From assembly GCF_009496285.1 (NCBI RefSeq), contig NZ_WIJK01000005.1, positions 1 to 64,000 on the forward strand: 64,000 nt of DNA. Direction: 5' to 3'. A program made the translations under genes and the position numbers. The DNA is from Streptococcus mitis (GTDB lineage: Bacteria; Bacillota; Bacilli; Lactobacillales; Streptococcaceae). A model generated the notes under the pieces. The model made no database searches. It had not been told where the DNA came from and saw nothing but the letters and a program-made list of their open reading frames with translations. Position 1 is the stretch's first letter; every line of letters starts with the position of its first letter. Positions 53,660-63,517 of the stretch are shown here, in pieces.

Positions 53660-54034
53660 ATGAAGTTATATGTTCAGTTAATGATTCTCTTTGTGATTTC
53701 TTTAATCGGTGAAGGAATCTCCAGTTTCTTTCATTTGCCCATTCCAGGCAGTATTATCGGCTTGATTATTCTTTTTCTAGCCTTGCAGTTCAAGTGGCTG
53801 CGTATCCGCCATGTCAATATGGTGGGGAACTTTTTGCTGGCCAACATGACCATCCTCTTTCTACCTCCTGCGGTTGGAATTATGGAAAAGTTTGATGTGA
53901 TTGCTCCCTATCTCCTACCTATTGTCTTGATTGTCTTTTTTGCGGCAGTAATCAATATCATCTTGATTGCGCTTGTGGTTCAATTTATCAAAAAACGCTA
54001 TGAAGGTGACTACGAAGAAAGAGGTGCTAAATGA
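53660..54034 (+). CDS. lrgA: CidA/LrgA-family holin-like protein
   Basis: A 124-residue membrane protein with four helices; FHLPIPGSIIGLIILFLAL is the family signature. Such proteins modulate murein hydrolase activity, overflow metabolite transport and cell death. ATG 53660 follows TGTGGAGTTTACA. Overlaps lrgB by 4 bp (ATGA). Confidence 0.88.
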   Translation: MKLYVQLMILFVISLIGEGISSFFHLPIPGSIIGLIILFLALQFKWLRIRHVNMVGNFLLANMTILFLPPAVGIMEKFDVIAPYLLPIVLIVFFAAVINIILIALVVQFIKKRYEGDYEERGAK

Positions 54035-54726
54035 GCGAATTTGTATCCAATCCCCTATTTGGGATTGCCTTGTCAATCTTAGCCTATCTCGGGGGAATGA
54101 TGATTTTCAGACGCTATCCTCATCCCTTAACGACTCCCTTGTTGCTGTCAGCTATTTTTATTATCATCTTTCTAAAGGTGACTGGCATTTCCTACCAAGA
54201 TTACTACCAAGGTGGGGTTTATCTTAACAACTTGATTGTTCCTTCAACAGTGGCTTTAGGAATTCCCCTCTATAAGAGTTTCCACTTGATGAAGCATCAT
54301 GCTCGCAGTATTCTCTTTGGTAGTCTGCTGGCGGTAGTGGTCAATACCTCTTTCACAGCCCTTGTGGCCAAAATATTTGGTATGGACTTTTTCCTAGCTA
54401 TTTCCCTCTTTCCTAAGTCAGTAACGACTGCTATGGCAGTAGGGATTACAGAAAAGTTGCAGGGCTTGACAACTGTGACTTTAGTAGTTGTCGTAGCGAC
54501 GGGGATTTTGACTAGTGTAATCGGACCAACACTTCTAAAATGGCTAAAAATAGACGATCCAGTAGCGGTTGGTTTGTCCCTGGGTGGAACAGGACACGCT
54601 GTTGGAACTGGAACGGCCTTTCGCTATGGACCAGTTGCAGGTGCTATGGGAGGATTAGCTATCGGTGTTACAGGTGTTCTCTATGTATTTGTCAGTCCTA
54701 TTGTAGCTAATTTGATCTTGAGTTAA
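54031..54726 (+). CDS. lrgB: CidB/LrgB-family membrane protein
   Basis: A 231-residue polytopic protein and partner of LrgA. Conserved ALFPKSVTTAMAVGI-like stretch (SLFPKSVTTAMAVGITEKLQ) and GGTGHAVGTGTAF near the end. Coupled to lrgA by the ATGA overlap. Probable pyruvate or related transport by analogy with other Firmicutes. Confidence 0.9.
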   Translation: MSEFVSNPLFGIALSILAYLGGMMIFRRYPHPLTTPLLLSAIFIIIFLKVTGISYQDYYQGGVYLNNLIVPSTVALGIPLYKSFHLMKHHARSILFGSLLAVVVNTSFTALVAKIFGMDFFLAISLFPKSVTTAMAVGITEKLQGLTTVTLVVVVATGILTSVIGPTLLKWLKIDDPVAVGLSLGGTGHAVGTGTAFRYGPVAGAMGGLAIGVTGVLYVFVSPIVANLILS

Positions 54727-54772
54727 AAAGCAAGGATTAAGAATTTGGAGAACATCGGTTTTATTTTAGGGT

Positions 54773-54883
54773 GAGGATGAAAAAGATTGTCCTGTGACCC
54801 GAAACTATATCTATCTAGGACTTAAGAGTTGAAGAAAAGTGGCATCAAGGGGATTTTACAGAAATGAATAGAGATAGTTTATG
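54773..54883 (+). pseudogene. Remnants of a lost accessory gene
   Basis: Two short protein-like frames lie between lrgB and the immunity gene: DEKDCPVTRNYIYLGLK, and in another frame VEEKWHQGDFTEMNRDSL ending at TGA (54881-54883 region). The second resembles the tail of a polymorphic toxin. They are too short for assignment. Confidence 0.35.
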
Positions 54884-55575
54884 AATGAAAAATTAAATTT
54901 TTAAAGAAATATGTGCCATCTGGAGAGATGGTCGAGATTTTATCTAATTTTGAAAATCTGTCCAATCATCCTATTCCACAATATTGGCGGGATGCGTTTC
55001 AAACATCAGATTTTTCTAAAAGAAAACAAATCATCCTAGGAGAATGGAAAAAATATCTAGCTGAAGAACTCAGCAATACGATCTCTTATCTAGAAGAGTT
55101 TCTGGAGGCTATAGACCTTATCAAAATTGGACCTACCTATTCCTTGCTTTATTCCATTAGAACTTATCAGAGCAAGAGTCTAGTATTTTATGAGGGTAAA
55201 ATGCCGATTTCGGACCAAGAGTTTACAGACCACTTTAATCAGTCAAAACTAAAACTTGACGGAAGTATCCGTGATTTCTATACACACATTCATGCAGGTT
55301 TTAATGATTATACGAGTAAAAGTATGGGATTAGACGATTTAGATATGATTGAACCAATAGCAGATTATGATTGGGAATTTGAGGAGCAGTTAACAGATGA
55401 TATTTCCTGTTATTACAATTTTTTTAACAATGGTATGGGAAAGTATCTCGTTTTGGACTTGTCTAAACCAATAGATGAAGGAGGTGTGTTTTGGTCAAAG
55501 GATGAGTTGCCAGAATATCCGATACCTTTTTGGGATTATGTTGATGAATGGATTATTCTGGGGCTTGATTTCTAG
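54881..55575 (+). pseudogene. SUKH/SMI1-KNR4-like immunity protein, probably frameshifted at its start
   Basis: From GTG 54913 a 220-residue acidic protein is open (MPSGEMVEILSNFENLSN, VFWSKDELPEYPIPFWDYV). It looks like an accessory immunity protein of the SUKH kind. Upstream, ATG 54881 reads MNEKLNF and then stops at TAA. One more T in the five-T tract (54898-54902) would join it to LKKYVPSGEMV in frame. So the native start appears broken by a one-base deletion, though GTG could still give a shorter product. Confidence 0.6.
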
Positions 55576-55616
55576 GTGTTTGATTGTCAGTGACTTTATT
55601 GATAAGGTTAAAACAG

Positions 55617-55648
55617 AAAAAGGATGGAATGATTTTCCATCCTTTTTT
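55617..55648. terminator. Bidirectional terminator
   Basis: AAAAGGATGGAA (55617-55628) and TTCCATCCTTTT (55635-55646), between the immunity gene and the fucosidase gene. Confidence 0.85.
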
Positions 55649-55686
55649 ATCTAGGAATAAATTTTTATTCCTTTGGGGGACAATTT

Positions 55687-58600
55687 TTAATCTTTCTTAC
55701 CTTTTAGTAAGAAGGCAGCCGAGAGGGCTAGGCTGAGGCTTGCCATAAAGAGGAGAGGACTAGTCTGTTCACCAGTAGCTGGAAGTTGTTTTTCCTTCGT
55801 AGAGGCTTTGTCATTGACATCATTACTTTCAACCAATGGTTTTGTAGTTTCTAGGTTTCTTTCTTCCATATGAGCTGGGATAGGTTTAATAGTTGATCCT
55901 TCTGTCTTGTAAACAATAGCATAGGTGTTCAGGTCAAGAGTGATAAACTCAAGATACCCATCTCGGATGGTGAACTCTTGTGATTTTAAGTCTTTTGTCG
56001 GAGTCAACTGATAGACTTCTTGGACAGCACCTAAAACTGGTAAACGAACGAGTACAGCACCTTTTGGTTGAATTGGTTTGCCATCTTTATCCTTGAGTTG
56101 AAGAGCATAAGCATCGTATATTTTACCTAAGAGTTCTTTGTTTTCAACTTTTTGACTGTCAAGATAACTTGATCCTTCGAGTTCAGTTGTTCCACTAATA
56201 ACTTGAGCTCTTGTGGTCTTATCTTTCATTACTTTGAGTTTAAACTCAGGAAGTGTGATGCTTGGTGCTTCTTGGTCTCCTGCAGTCCCGATAGGCTCAG
56301 TGTATTCAGGGATAACCACAGAAGGCGCTTCTTGATCTCCCGCTGTGCCGATAGGCTCAGTGTACTCAGGTATTTCCACAGAAGGCGCTTCTTGGTCTCC
56401 CGCTGTTCCAATAGGCTCAGTGTATTCAGGGATAACCACAGAAGGTGCTTCTTGGTCTCCTGCAGTCCCGATAGGTTCAGTGTATTCAGGGATAACCACA
56501 GAAGGCGCTTCCTGATCACCTGCAGTACCGATAGGCTCAGTGTATTCAGGGATAACCACAGAAGGCGCTTCCTGGTCTCCCGCAGTACCGATAGGCTCGG
56601 TGTATTCAGGGATAACCACAGAAGGCGCTTCCTGGTCACCTGCAGTACCGATAGGCTCAGTGTATTCAGGGATAACCGCAGAAGGCGCTTCCTGATCACC
56701 TGCAGTACCGATAGGCTCAGTGTATTCAGGGATAACCACAGAAGGCGCTTCCTGATCACCTGCAGTACCGATAGGATCTGTGTACTCAGGAATGGTTACA
56801 ACTGGAGCAGGCTCATCCCCTTTGCTTGTAAGGATTTTTTCTTCAACTGGAGCAGTTTCGTCCTTAGGAAAAACAGCTACAACAGGACTAGTAGTTGTTG
56901 CACCTTGGATGGCATAAGCTTCTATCGAATTGCCAGCTTTACGATCTGTAGCCTCAGGAATATCTAGTTGAACCTTGTTGTCCTTAATGGCTAATACTGT
57001 TTGTTCGCCCGATGTGACAAGATGGTCCTCATCGACTTTTCTGAGTAGGAGAGGATCTTTGATGCCAGGGAAGGTCACAGCGATAGCATCCCAATTACCA
57101 GCTGGTAAGGTTAGAGTAACAGTCTTGTCTTCTTTCTTAACGGCTTCAAGGCTTGGACTATCGAGTGACACGGACGGAGCTTTTAAGATATCAAAGGAAT
57201 CAAGAGAAACTTTCTTTCGTCCTTGGGGAGAATTCGGATCTACTTTCAAAGTAAGAACGTGATCGCCATCTGCTAGATTGGTAAATTCGCCAATTAATGC
57301 ACCTTTTTCAGTCGCTCCCGGAGTGTAGAAATCAAGAGCTGGCATCTCTTTTCCATCCAGTGTGACAAGTGCCTTGCCTAGTGATGCTGTTTTTAATCCA
57401 TAGATTCGGATACCTGTTCCAGAGAATGGAATGGTTGCAGTGGCTTCAGAAGCGAGGCTATCATCAGCGTTGATGTCAGCGTATTTTTCTGTAGAAGCAT
57501 AGAGTTCTGCATCGCTCCAATCCTTAAACATGGAACCATACTGGATACGAGGGTCACGGTCGTCGATTTTCTCAACAGTTGCTCCTTGTCCTGGGAAGAC
57601 TTTGAAGTAATCGAGAGAAATTTTTGCACGCTCATTGGCACGTCCTTTGTGCTCGCGCTTAACAGTGATGGTCATCAAATGAGGACCTGAGGATAGATTT
57701 GTGTAGCGTCCTATCAATACCCCTTTTTCAGTTGCTCCTGCTGTATAGAAGTCAAGTTCTCCAACAGACTTGCCATCGATTTTAACGTCAGCAAGTCCCA
57801 ATTGAGATGACTTGAGTCCGTAGATTTCAATACCAGGTCCATTGAATGGAATGGTTGCAGTCGCATCTTTATCAGAATAATTTCCATTTGAGATATCAGC
57901 GTATTTCTCTGTTCCACCAAATAGTTCTGTGTCAGACCAATTTCCAAAGGCAGAGCCGTACTGGATGCGTTTGTCACGGTCATCTACCAACTCACTAAAG
58001 GCATCAATAGAAGCAGCATCTGAAACTGGTGTTGAACGTTCGCCCATCATAGCCTTAACAGTATAGGTATAGGCATGGCTAGAATCAATTGAGCGATCGA
58101 TAAAGTGAGTTTGGTTGGTGATAAACTCACGAACGCTAGGAGTTTGACTGTTTTCATCCTTGCTTTCTCGTCGGATGACATAATGACTTGCTCCTTTGAC
58201 TGGGTTAAAGTCAAGTTCAGCCGTCATGGCATCTTTTCGAACAGCTGTCAAACGAGTCACACGTCCAGGGAAGTTTTCAAAGGTAATGACGTCGCCTTTT
58301 TGAGTAGCAAGCTGAATACGGTTATCTTTGATACGGGTAGCTTGGACTTCCTTACCATTAATCTTAATCAAAGTTGCTTCAATATTTGGATAGTCTACAA
58401 CCAAATCTCCACCAACATTTGAAAGGAAGGTGAGGGATTCAAGATTCTTTTCTTGCCATTTCATGCTGACTTCAAAGTTGCCACGTGCTACAAGACCAGA
58501 AACTTGCCCGTCTTTCCAAGCATCTGGAAGGGCTGGTAATGGTGCGATATAACCTGTGTGAGACTGAAGGAGCATTTCTGCCATACCGCTGGTTGCGCCA

Positions 58601-61020
58601 AAGTTACCATCAATTTGGAAAGGTGCGTGCGTATCCCAGAGGTTTTCTAGGGTTGAAGATCTGAGCTGTTCAGCCAACAAACGGTGGGCACGATTTCCAT
58701 CTAGAAGACGAGCCCAGAGGTTGATTTTATTAGCCTTAGACCATCCAGTACCACCATCTCCACGGTGATTCAAGCTAGCACGCGCAGCCTCAAGGTACTC
58801 AGGTTGATCCTTGCTAAATAGGGTACCAGGGAAGAGTCCGACCAGATGAGAAACGTGACGGTGGTGATTTTCAATACCTTCGTTGGTGAATTGAGGGCTG
58901 TCTTCCTCAAACCACTCCTTGATACGACCATCTTGGTTGATATGAAGTGGTTTTAACTTGTCAAATTTAGCCTTAACTTCTGTTACAAGGTCTTGATCCA
59001 CTTTCAGATGGTTAGCCACTTCCATGTAGTCGTGGAATAACTGCCAAACTAGAGACTGGTCGAAGGTATTCCCAATTGTGATGGTTCCATGTTCTGGTGA
59101 GTAGGATGGAGAAGAAACCCAGCGGTCACTAGCCTTGTCGTAGTGCAAGAAGGAATTCCAGAACTTGGCTGTTTCCTTGAGCATTGGATAAATCTTTTCT
59201 TTGAGATAGGTCTCGTCCTTGGTGAATTTGTAGTAGTCATAGACGTTCTGCATCATCCAAGCATTGGCAGCAGGAGACCAGCCCCAATAATAATTCCAAC
59301 CAGGAGTTGTCCAGCCAAATGGTGTTGCCTGAGTATGAACCAGCCAACCGTTTTCTTGGCCTTCTTTGGATTCGATACCAGCGTATTCCTTAGCAGCGAT
59401 ACGGCCATAGTAGCGCATATCATCAATGTAATTGATCATTGGCTTAGCTGTTTCTGCGAGATTACTCATGTAGGCAGGCCAATAGTTCATTTGTAGGTTG
59501 ACATTGAGGTGGTAGTCTGAGTTCCAAGGTGGATTATCTACAGCATTCCAGACCCCTTGCAAGTTGGCAGGGAGGGCATCTGTCCGGTTACGAGAAGAAC
59601 TGATCAGTAGGTAACGTCCGTATTGGAAGAAGAGTTCTTCTAGTTTTTGCCCTTTTGTTGGATTATAGGTTTGGAGAGCTTCTTTTGTAGTTTGATTAGA
59701 CTTGCTACCACCTAGGTTTAATTGAACACGATTGAAAAGACTCTGGTAATCCTTGATGTGGTCATTTTTCAGAGTCTCATAGTCTTTGGCTTTGGCAGTT
59801 TCGACGATAGATTTGACAGTTTTTTCTACATCAATATCCTTGCGGTAGTTGGTTTTCGGATTTTGAGCAAAATTAGTCTTGGCGCTGAGTAGCAGTGTTG
59901 CATAACTTGCTCCTGTAACAGTCAAATAACCATCTTGAGCAGTGACTTGTCCATCTGTCTTGATACCAAGATAAGAGGCAAATTTCAGACCGTTGTCTTT
60001 GACAGTTCCCTTGAGTAAAATACCATTAGAATCAACGCTAACAGTCCCTTGTTTGTATTTAGAATTCTCCCAAGAATAATCTCCATTAGCAATCAAATCT
60101 TCGGTCAAGCTGTTCCAAAGGGTAAAATCAAGCGTCTTATCTCCCTTTTTAGTCAAATGGGTAACAGTGACGTCATCTGGGTAACTAGAGAAGGTTTCTC
60201 GTTTGAAACTTGTCCCATCTTGGGTATAGGAGGTAGTTGTGATAGCTTCAGAAATATCTAAGCCACGATGATAGTCAGTAACATTTTCCAAGCCCTTCTT
60301 TTGGTTATTAAAGACCATGAAGATATCACCGAAGGCTAGGTAGCGACCGTATTGGGCATTGTTTGGCCCAACCAAATTTCTCTCTGCTAGTTGTTTGGCT
60401 TTTTGACGGTCGCCGTCTTCTAAGGCCTTACGGATTTCGGCTAAGACTTTGTAGCGGTCCTTGTAGTTTCCTCCGTTGTAATCTTGACTATCTGGCTGTG
60501 GGCCTCCAGACCAAAGTGTTTTTTCGTTGTACTGGATTCTTTCTTCACCGATGAGTCCGAAAACCTTGGCACCCATTTCCCCATTTCCGACTGGGAGGGC
60601 TTGTTTTTCCCATCCATCATAGGAAGGAGCAGTTGGTTGGTTGTAATGTAATTCGTAATGTTCTTGCTTGTTCACAGGAAGTTCTGGCTTCTCGCTCTCC
60701 TTATTGTCAGCAGGGGCGGTAGTAGCACTTGTCTCTGACTGACTACTAGTTTGAGGTAGTTCTGTCCCTGGGTTTGTTTGCTTTTCAGCTGATTCAGCTA
60801 TAGGTTGAGTCTCTGTGTTAGAAGCAACAACTTCTTCTACTTTCGTATCCGGTTTAGCAGAGGTTTCAGTAATTGTTGCCTCACTTTCCGTAATCTCGAC
60901 ACCATCAGCAGCCACACCCTGTGCTGCTAAAAACACAGCTCCAAGTAAAACAGAGGCAGCTCCGACACTTAGCTTGCGGATGCTATACTTACAGGATTTT
61001 TCCCAATATCTCTTATCCAC
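55687..61020 (-). CDS. Cell-wall-anchored alpha-L-fucosidase, GH95
   Basis: A 1777-residue surface enzyme. YSIRK-type signal (KYSIRKLSVGAASVLLGAVF) near residues 12-31. GH95 catalytic region with NVNLQMNYWPA near 507, SPSYSPEHG near 640 and FQIDGNFGATSG near 800. Two related beta-rich modules beginning DDRDKRIQYGS and DDRDPRIQYGS follow. Nine 20-residue repeats (about 1403-1583) and LPATGE plus a hydrophobic tail for sortase end the protein. It would release fucose from host glycans. GTG 61020 is chosen because AAGGAAGGAGAA precedes it; an ATG at 61056 lacks a site. Confidence 0.93.
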   Translation of the reverse strand: MDKRYWEKSCKYSIRKLSVGAASVLLGAVFLAAQGVAADGVEITESEATITETSAKPDTKVEEVVASNTETQPIAESAEKQTNPGTELPQTSSQSETSATTAPADNKESEKPELPVNKQEHYELHYNQPTAPSYDGWEKQALPVGNGEMGAKVFGLIGEERIQYNEKTLWSGGPQPDSQDYNGGNYKDRYKVLAEIRKALEDGDRQKAKQLAERNLVGPNNAQYGRYLAFGDIFMVFNNQKKGLENVTDYHRGLDISEAITTTSYTQDGTSFKRETFSSYPDDVTVTHLTKKGDKTLDFTLWNSLTEDLIANGDYSWENSKYKQGTVSVDSNGILLKGTVKDNGLKFASYLGIKTDGQVTAQDGYLTVTGASYATLLLSAKTNFAQNPKTNYRKDIDVEKTVKSIVETAKAKDYETLKNDHIKDYQSLFNRVQLNLGGSKSNQTTKEALQTYNPTKGQKLEELFFQYGRYLLISSSRNRTDALPANLQGVWNAVDNPPWNSDYHLNVNLQMNYWPAYMSNLAETAKPMINYIDDMRYYGRIAAKEYAGIESKEGQENGWLVHTQATPFGWTTPGWNYYWGWSPAANAWMMQNVYDYYKFTKDETYLKEKIYPMLKETAKFWNSFLHYDKASDRWVSSPSYSPEHGTITIGNTFDQSLVWQLFHDYMEVANHLKVDQDLVTEVKAKFDKLKPLHINQDGRIKEWFEEDSPQFTNEGIENHHRHVSHLVGLFPGTLFSKDQPEYLEAARASLNHRGDGGTGWSKANKINLWARLLDGNRAHRLLAEQLRSSTLENLWDTHAPFQIDGNFGATSGMAEMLLQSHTGYIAPLPALPDAWKDGQVSGLVARGNFEVSMKWQEKNLESLTFLSNVGGDLVVDYPNIEATLIKINGKEVQATRIKDNRIQLATQKGDVITFENFPGRVTRLTAVRKDAMTAELDFNPVKGASHYVIRRESKDENSQTPSVREFITNQTHFIDRSIDSSHAYTYTVKAMMGERSTPVSDAASIDAFSELVDDRDKRIQYGSAFGNWSDTELFGGTEKYADISNGNYSDKDATATIPFNGPGIEIYGLKSSQLGLADVKIDGKSVGELDFYTAGATEKGVLIGRYTNLSSGPHLMTITVKREHKGRANERAKISLDYFKVFPGQGATVEKIDDRDPRIQYGSMFKDWSDAELYASTEKYADINADDSLASEATATIPFSGTGIRIYGLKTASLGKALVTLDGKEMPALDFYTPGATEKGALIGEFTNLADGDHVLTLKVDPNSPQGRKKVSLDSFDILKAPSVSLDSPSLEAVKKEDKTVTLTLPAGNWDAIAVTFPGIKDPLLLRKVDEDHLVTSGEQTVLAIKDNKVQLDIPEATDRKAGNSIEAYAIQGATTTSPVVAVFPKDETAPVEEKILTSKGDEPAPVVTIPEYTDPIGTAGDQEAPSVVIPEYTEPIGTAGDQEAPSAVIPEYTEPIGTAGDQEAPSVVIPEYTEPIGTAGDQEAPSVVIPEYTEPIGTAGDQEAPSVVIPEYTEPIGTAGDQEAPSVVIPEYTEPIGTAGDQEAPSVEIPEYTEPIGTAGDQEAPSVVIPEYTEPIGTAGDQEAPSITLPEFKLKVMKDKTTRAQVISGTTELEGSSYLDSQKVENKELLGKIYDAYALQLKDKDGKPIQPKGAVLVRLPVLGAVQEVYQLTPTKDLKSQEFTIRDGYLEFITLDLNTYAIVYKTEGSTIKPIPAHMEERNLETTKPLVESNDVNDKASTKEKQLPATGEQTSPLLFMASLSLALSAAFLLKGKKD
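56270..56811 (-). repeat. Nine 60-bp repeats in the fucosidase gene
   Basis: Each unit encodes a variant of EAPSVVIPEYTEPIGTAGDQ. Units are nearly identical at the DNA level, most differences being silent, with edge units (VVTIPEYTDP, ITLPEFKL) more diverged. It acts as a wall-spanning stalk and is prone to copy-number change. Confidence 0.95.
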
Positions 61021-61111
61021 AAAATTCTCCTTCCTTAAATCTGTAAGCGCATACATTCTCTTTTAAAAAAATAAGTCTTCAGAAATATATGTGATTTTTT
61101 CGGATAATCTT

Positions 61112-61149
61112 AATATAACAAATAAATGGAATTATTGCAAGGGCTTTCA
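61112..61149 (-). promoter_or_regulatory. Fucosidase promoter with cre-like site over the -35
   Basis: Minus strand: TTGCAA (61140-61135), 17-bp spacer, TATATT (61117-61112). TGCAAGGGCTTTCA (61136-61149) resembles a CcpA cre site and covers the -35, so glucose repression is likely. Confidence 0.5.
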
Positions 61150-61303
61150 AGGAAAATGGGCTTATTTTACTAAGTTTTACTAAGTATGAAGTATCTGCTA
61201 ATTACTTAGGAAATCACAGTGGATGTAAGCGTAAATCAAACTAGTCAGGCGGGGGACTTTATGGTATAATATAGAAGACTCAAAAAGAAACAGGAGAAAT
61301 ATT

Positions 61304-61549
61304 ATGGATCTTATTTTGGCAATTGTCTTGATTGTTTTAGCTTTTCTAGGGGGAGCTCTTGGAGGAATGTACTTGGTACGTAAGCAAATCGAAAAAGAAT
61401 TTGCGGATAACCCACGTTTGAACGCAGAAGCAGTTCGTACTCTGTTGAGTGCAAATGGTCAAAAGCCAAGCGAAGCTAAGGTACAACAAGTGTACCACCA
61501 AATCATTCGCCAACAAAAAGCAGCCTTTGCTAACAATAAAAAGAAATAA
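61304..61549 (+). CDS. YneF family membrane protein
   Basis: An 81-residue protein with one N-terminal helix ([20 protein letters not shown]) and a basic, asparagine-rich cytoplasmic end containing [20 protein letters not shown], the YneF/UPF0154 signature. An extended -10 TATGGTATAAT precedes it. Function unknown. Confidence 0.88.
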   Translation: MDLILAIVLIVLAFLGGALGGMYLVRKQIEKEFADNPRLNAEAVRTLLSANGQKPSEAKVQQVYHQIIRQQKAAFANNKKK

Positions 61550-61556
61550 ATAGGAA

Positions 61557-61582
61557 AAGTCTGGGATGAAAGTTCCAGACTT
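61557..61582. terminator. Hairpin after the YneF gene
   Basis: AAGTCTGG pairs with CCAGACTT. No T-run follows, so terminator strength is doubtful. The rest of the gap to 61754 shows nothing clear. Confidence 0.5.
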
Positions 61583-61754
61583 CTCACTATATTTGACTTA
61601 TATTTAAGGACAAGACTTTTTCCTTGCATTCTATTGATAATTGATTATGATTAAGAGGGAGACAGTGGGGAGCTACCCAGTCTGTCAGCAATTTCAGGAA
61701 GAAATGAATAATAATGAACTATCAATCAGAAAAAAATACTAGAAAGAAGACTGT

Positions 61755-62549
61755 ATGGATAATCGACCGATTGGTTTTTTGGATTCGGGCGTTGGAGGCT
61801 TGACCGTTGTACGTGAACTCATGCGCCAGCTTCCCCATGAAGAAATCGTCTATATTGGAGATTCGGCACGGGCTCCTTATGGTCCCCGTCCTGCTGAGCA
61901 GATTCGTGAATATACTTGGCAACTGGTCAACTTTCTTTTGACCAAGGATGTTAAGATGATTGTTATTGCTTGTAATACAGCAACGGCAGTCGTCTGGGAA
62001 GAGATTAAAGCCAAGTTGGATATTCCGGTATTGGGTGTGATTTTGCCTGGTGCATCAGCAGCCATCAAAGCGAGTCAAGGTGGGAAGATCGGTGTGATTG
62101 GAACCCCGATGACGGTAAAATCAGATATTTATCGACAAAAGATTCATGATCTAGACCCAGATTTACAAGTGGAAAGCTTGGCCTGCCCTAAGTTTGCTCC
62201 CTTGGTCGAGTCAGGTGCTCTATCGACCAGTGTGACCAAGAAAGTTGTCTATGAAACTTTGCGTCCCTTAGTCGGAAAAGTGGATAGCTTGATTTTAGGC
62301 TGTACTCATTATCCACTCCTCAGACCTATCATCCAAAATGTCATGGGGCCTAAGGTTCAGCTGATCGATAGTGGCGCTGAGTGTGTGCGCGATATCTCAG
62401 TCTTACTCAATTACTTTGAGATTAACCGTAGCCGAGATGCGGCGCCCCTTAAACACCGTTTTTATACAACTGCAAATAGCCAAAGTTTTGCCCAGATAGG
62501 AGCAAAGTGGCTGGAAAAAGAGATTCATGTGGAGCATGTAACATTATGA
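61755..62549 (+). CDS. racE: Glutamate racemase
   Basis: A 264-residue racemase that makes D-glutamate for peptidoglycan. Catalytic cysteines in VIACNTATA (about residue 73) and LGCTHYPLL (about 184). [11 protein letters not shown] at the N-terminus is the family signature. AGAAAGAAGACTGT ribosome site. Also named murI. Its TGA overlaps the next ATG. Confidence 0.96.
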   Translation: MDNRPIGFLDSGVGGLTVVRELMRQLPHEEIVYIGDSARAPYGPRPAEQIREYTWQLVNFLLTKDVKMIVIACNTATAVVWEEIKAKLDIPVLGVILPGASAAIKASQGGKIGVIGTPMTVKSDIYRQKIHDLDPDLQVESLACPKFAPLVESGALSTSVTKKVVYETLRPLVGKVDSLILGCTHYPLLRPIIQNVMGPKVQLIDSGAECVRDISVLLNYFEINRSRDAAPLKHRFYTTANSQSFAQIGAKWLEKEIHVEHVTL

Positions 62550-63517
62550 CAAACAAAATTTATGAATACAAGGATGACCAAGACTGGTATGTTGGATCCT
62601 ACAGTGTTTTTGGTGGCATTCGGACTTTGACGGATGATGAGTTAGATTTTCCGCTATTTGATTTGGCTAAAATCTTTCGAGATGAGGAGCGAGGATTTCC
62701 ACTTTCAGTCACTGTTTTACGATATGGTTCAGTCTATCGACTACTCTCCTTTGTGGTAGATATTCTCAACCAAGAAGCGGACCGAAACTTGGAAGTCATC
62801 CAACGTCAGGGTGCCCTACTTTTAGTTGAAAATGGACAACTTCTTCATGTAGAATTGCCTAAAGAAGGAGTGAATGTTCAGGACTTTTTCGAGACAAATA
62901 AAGTCAGAGAAACCTTGTTGATTGCAACTCGTAACGAGGGGAAAACCAAGGAATTTCGTGCTATCTTTGACAAACTGGGCTATGACGTAGAAAATCTAAA
63001 TGATTATCCAGACCTACCTGAAGTAGCCGAAACAGGTATGACCTTTGAAGAAAATGCTCGCCTTAAGGCAGAAACTATTTCCAAATTAACGGGCAAGATG
63101 GTTCTGGCAGATGACTCAGGTCTCAAAGTCGATGTCCTTGGTGGCTTGCCAGGTGTCTGGTCAGCTCGTTTCGCAGGAATGGGAGCTACTGACCGTGAAA
63201 ATAATGCCAAACTCTTGCACGAATTGGCCATGGTCTTTGAACTCAAGGACCGCTCGGCTCAATTCCATACAACCCTAGTCGTAGCCAGTCCAAACAAGGA
63301 AAGTTTGGTTGTTGAAGCAGACTGGCCTGGCTACATTAACTTTGAACCTAAGGGTGAAAATGGCTTCGGCTATGACCCTCTCTTCCTTGTGGGAGAGACA
63401 GGCAAGTCCTCAGCTGAATTAACCCTTGAAGAAAAAAATAGTCAATCTCACCGTGCCTTAGCCGTTAAGAAACTTTTGGAGGTATTTCCATCATGGCAAA
63501 GCAAACCATCATTGTAA
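62546..63517 (+). CDS. XTP/dITP diphosphatase with an N-terminal extension domain
   Basis: A 323-residue fusion. Residues 1-125 are a domain of unknown function ([20 protein letters not shown]). Residues 126-323 are RdgB/HAM1 ([51 protein letters not shown]), which hydrolyses non-canonical purine triphosphates. ATG 62546 overlaps the racE stop (ATGA); the earlier in-frame start lies inside racE. A fusion of this kind is known in streptococci. Confidence 0.93.
   Translation: MTNKIYEYKDDQDWYVGSYSVFGGIRTLTDDELDFPLFDLAKIFRDEERGFPLSVTVLRYGSVYRLLSFVVDILNQEADRNLEVIQRQGALLLVENGQLLHVELPKEGVNVQDFFETNKVRETLLIATRNEGKTKEFRAIFDKLGYDVENLNDYPDLPEVAETGMTFEENARLKAETISKLTGKMVLADDSGLKVDVLGGLPGVWSARFAGMGATDRENNAKLLHELAMVFELKDRSAQFHTTLVVASPNKESLVVEADWPGYINFEPKGENGFGYDPLFLVGETGKSSAELTLEEKNSQSHRALAVKKLLEVFPSWQSKPSL

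Noticed and set aside
54913..55575. Intact GTG-started protein
   Set aside because: The upstream ATG plus one missing base explains the N-terminus better, though the short form cannot be excluded.
56203..56967. 254-codon frame opposite the fucosidase repeats
   Set aside because: It is the antisense shadow of the 60-bp repeats; composition is Arg/Phe-rich and repetitive, with no start signals.
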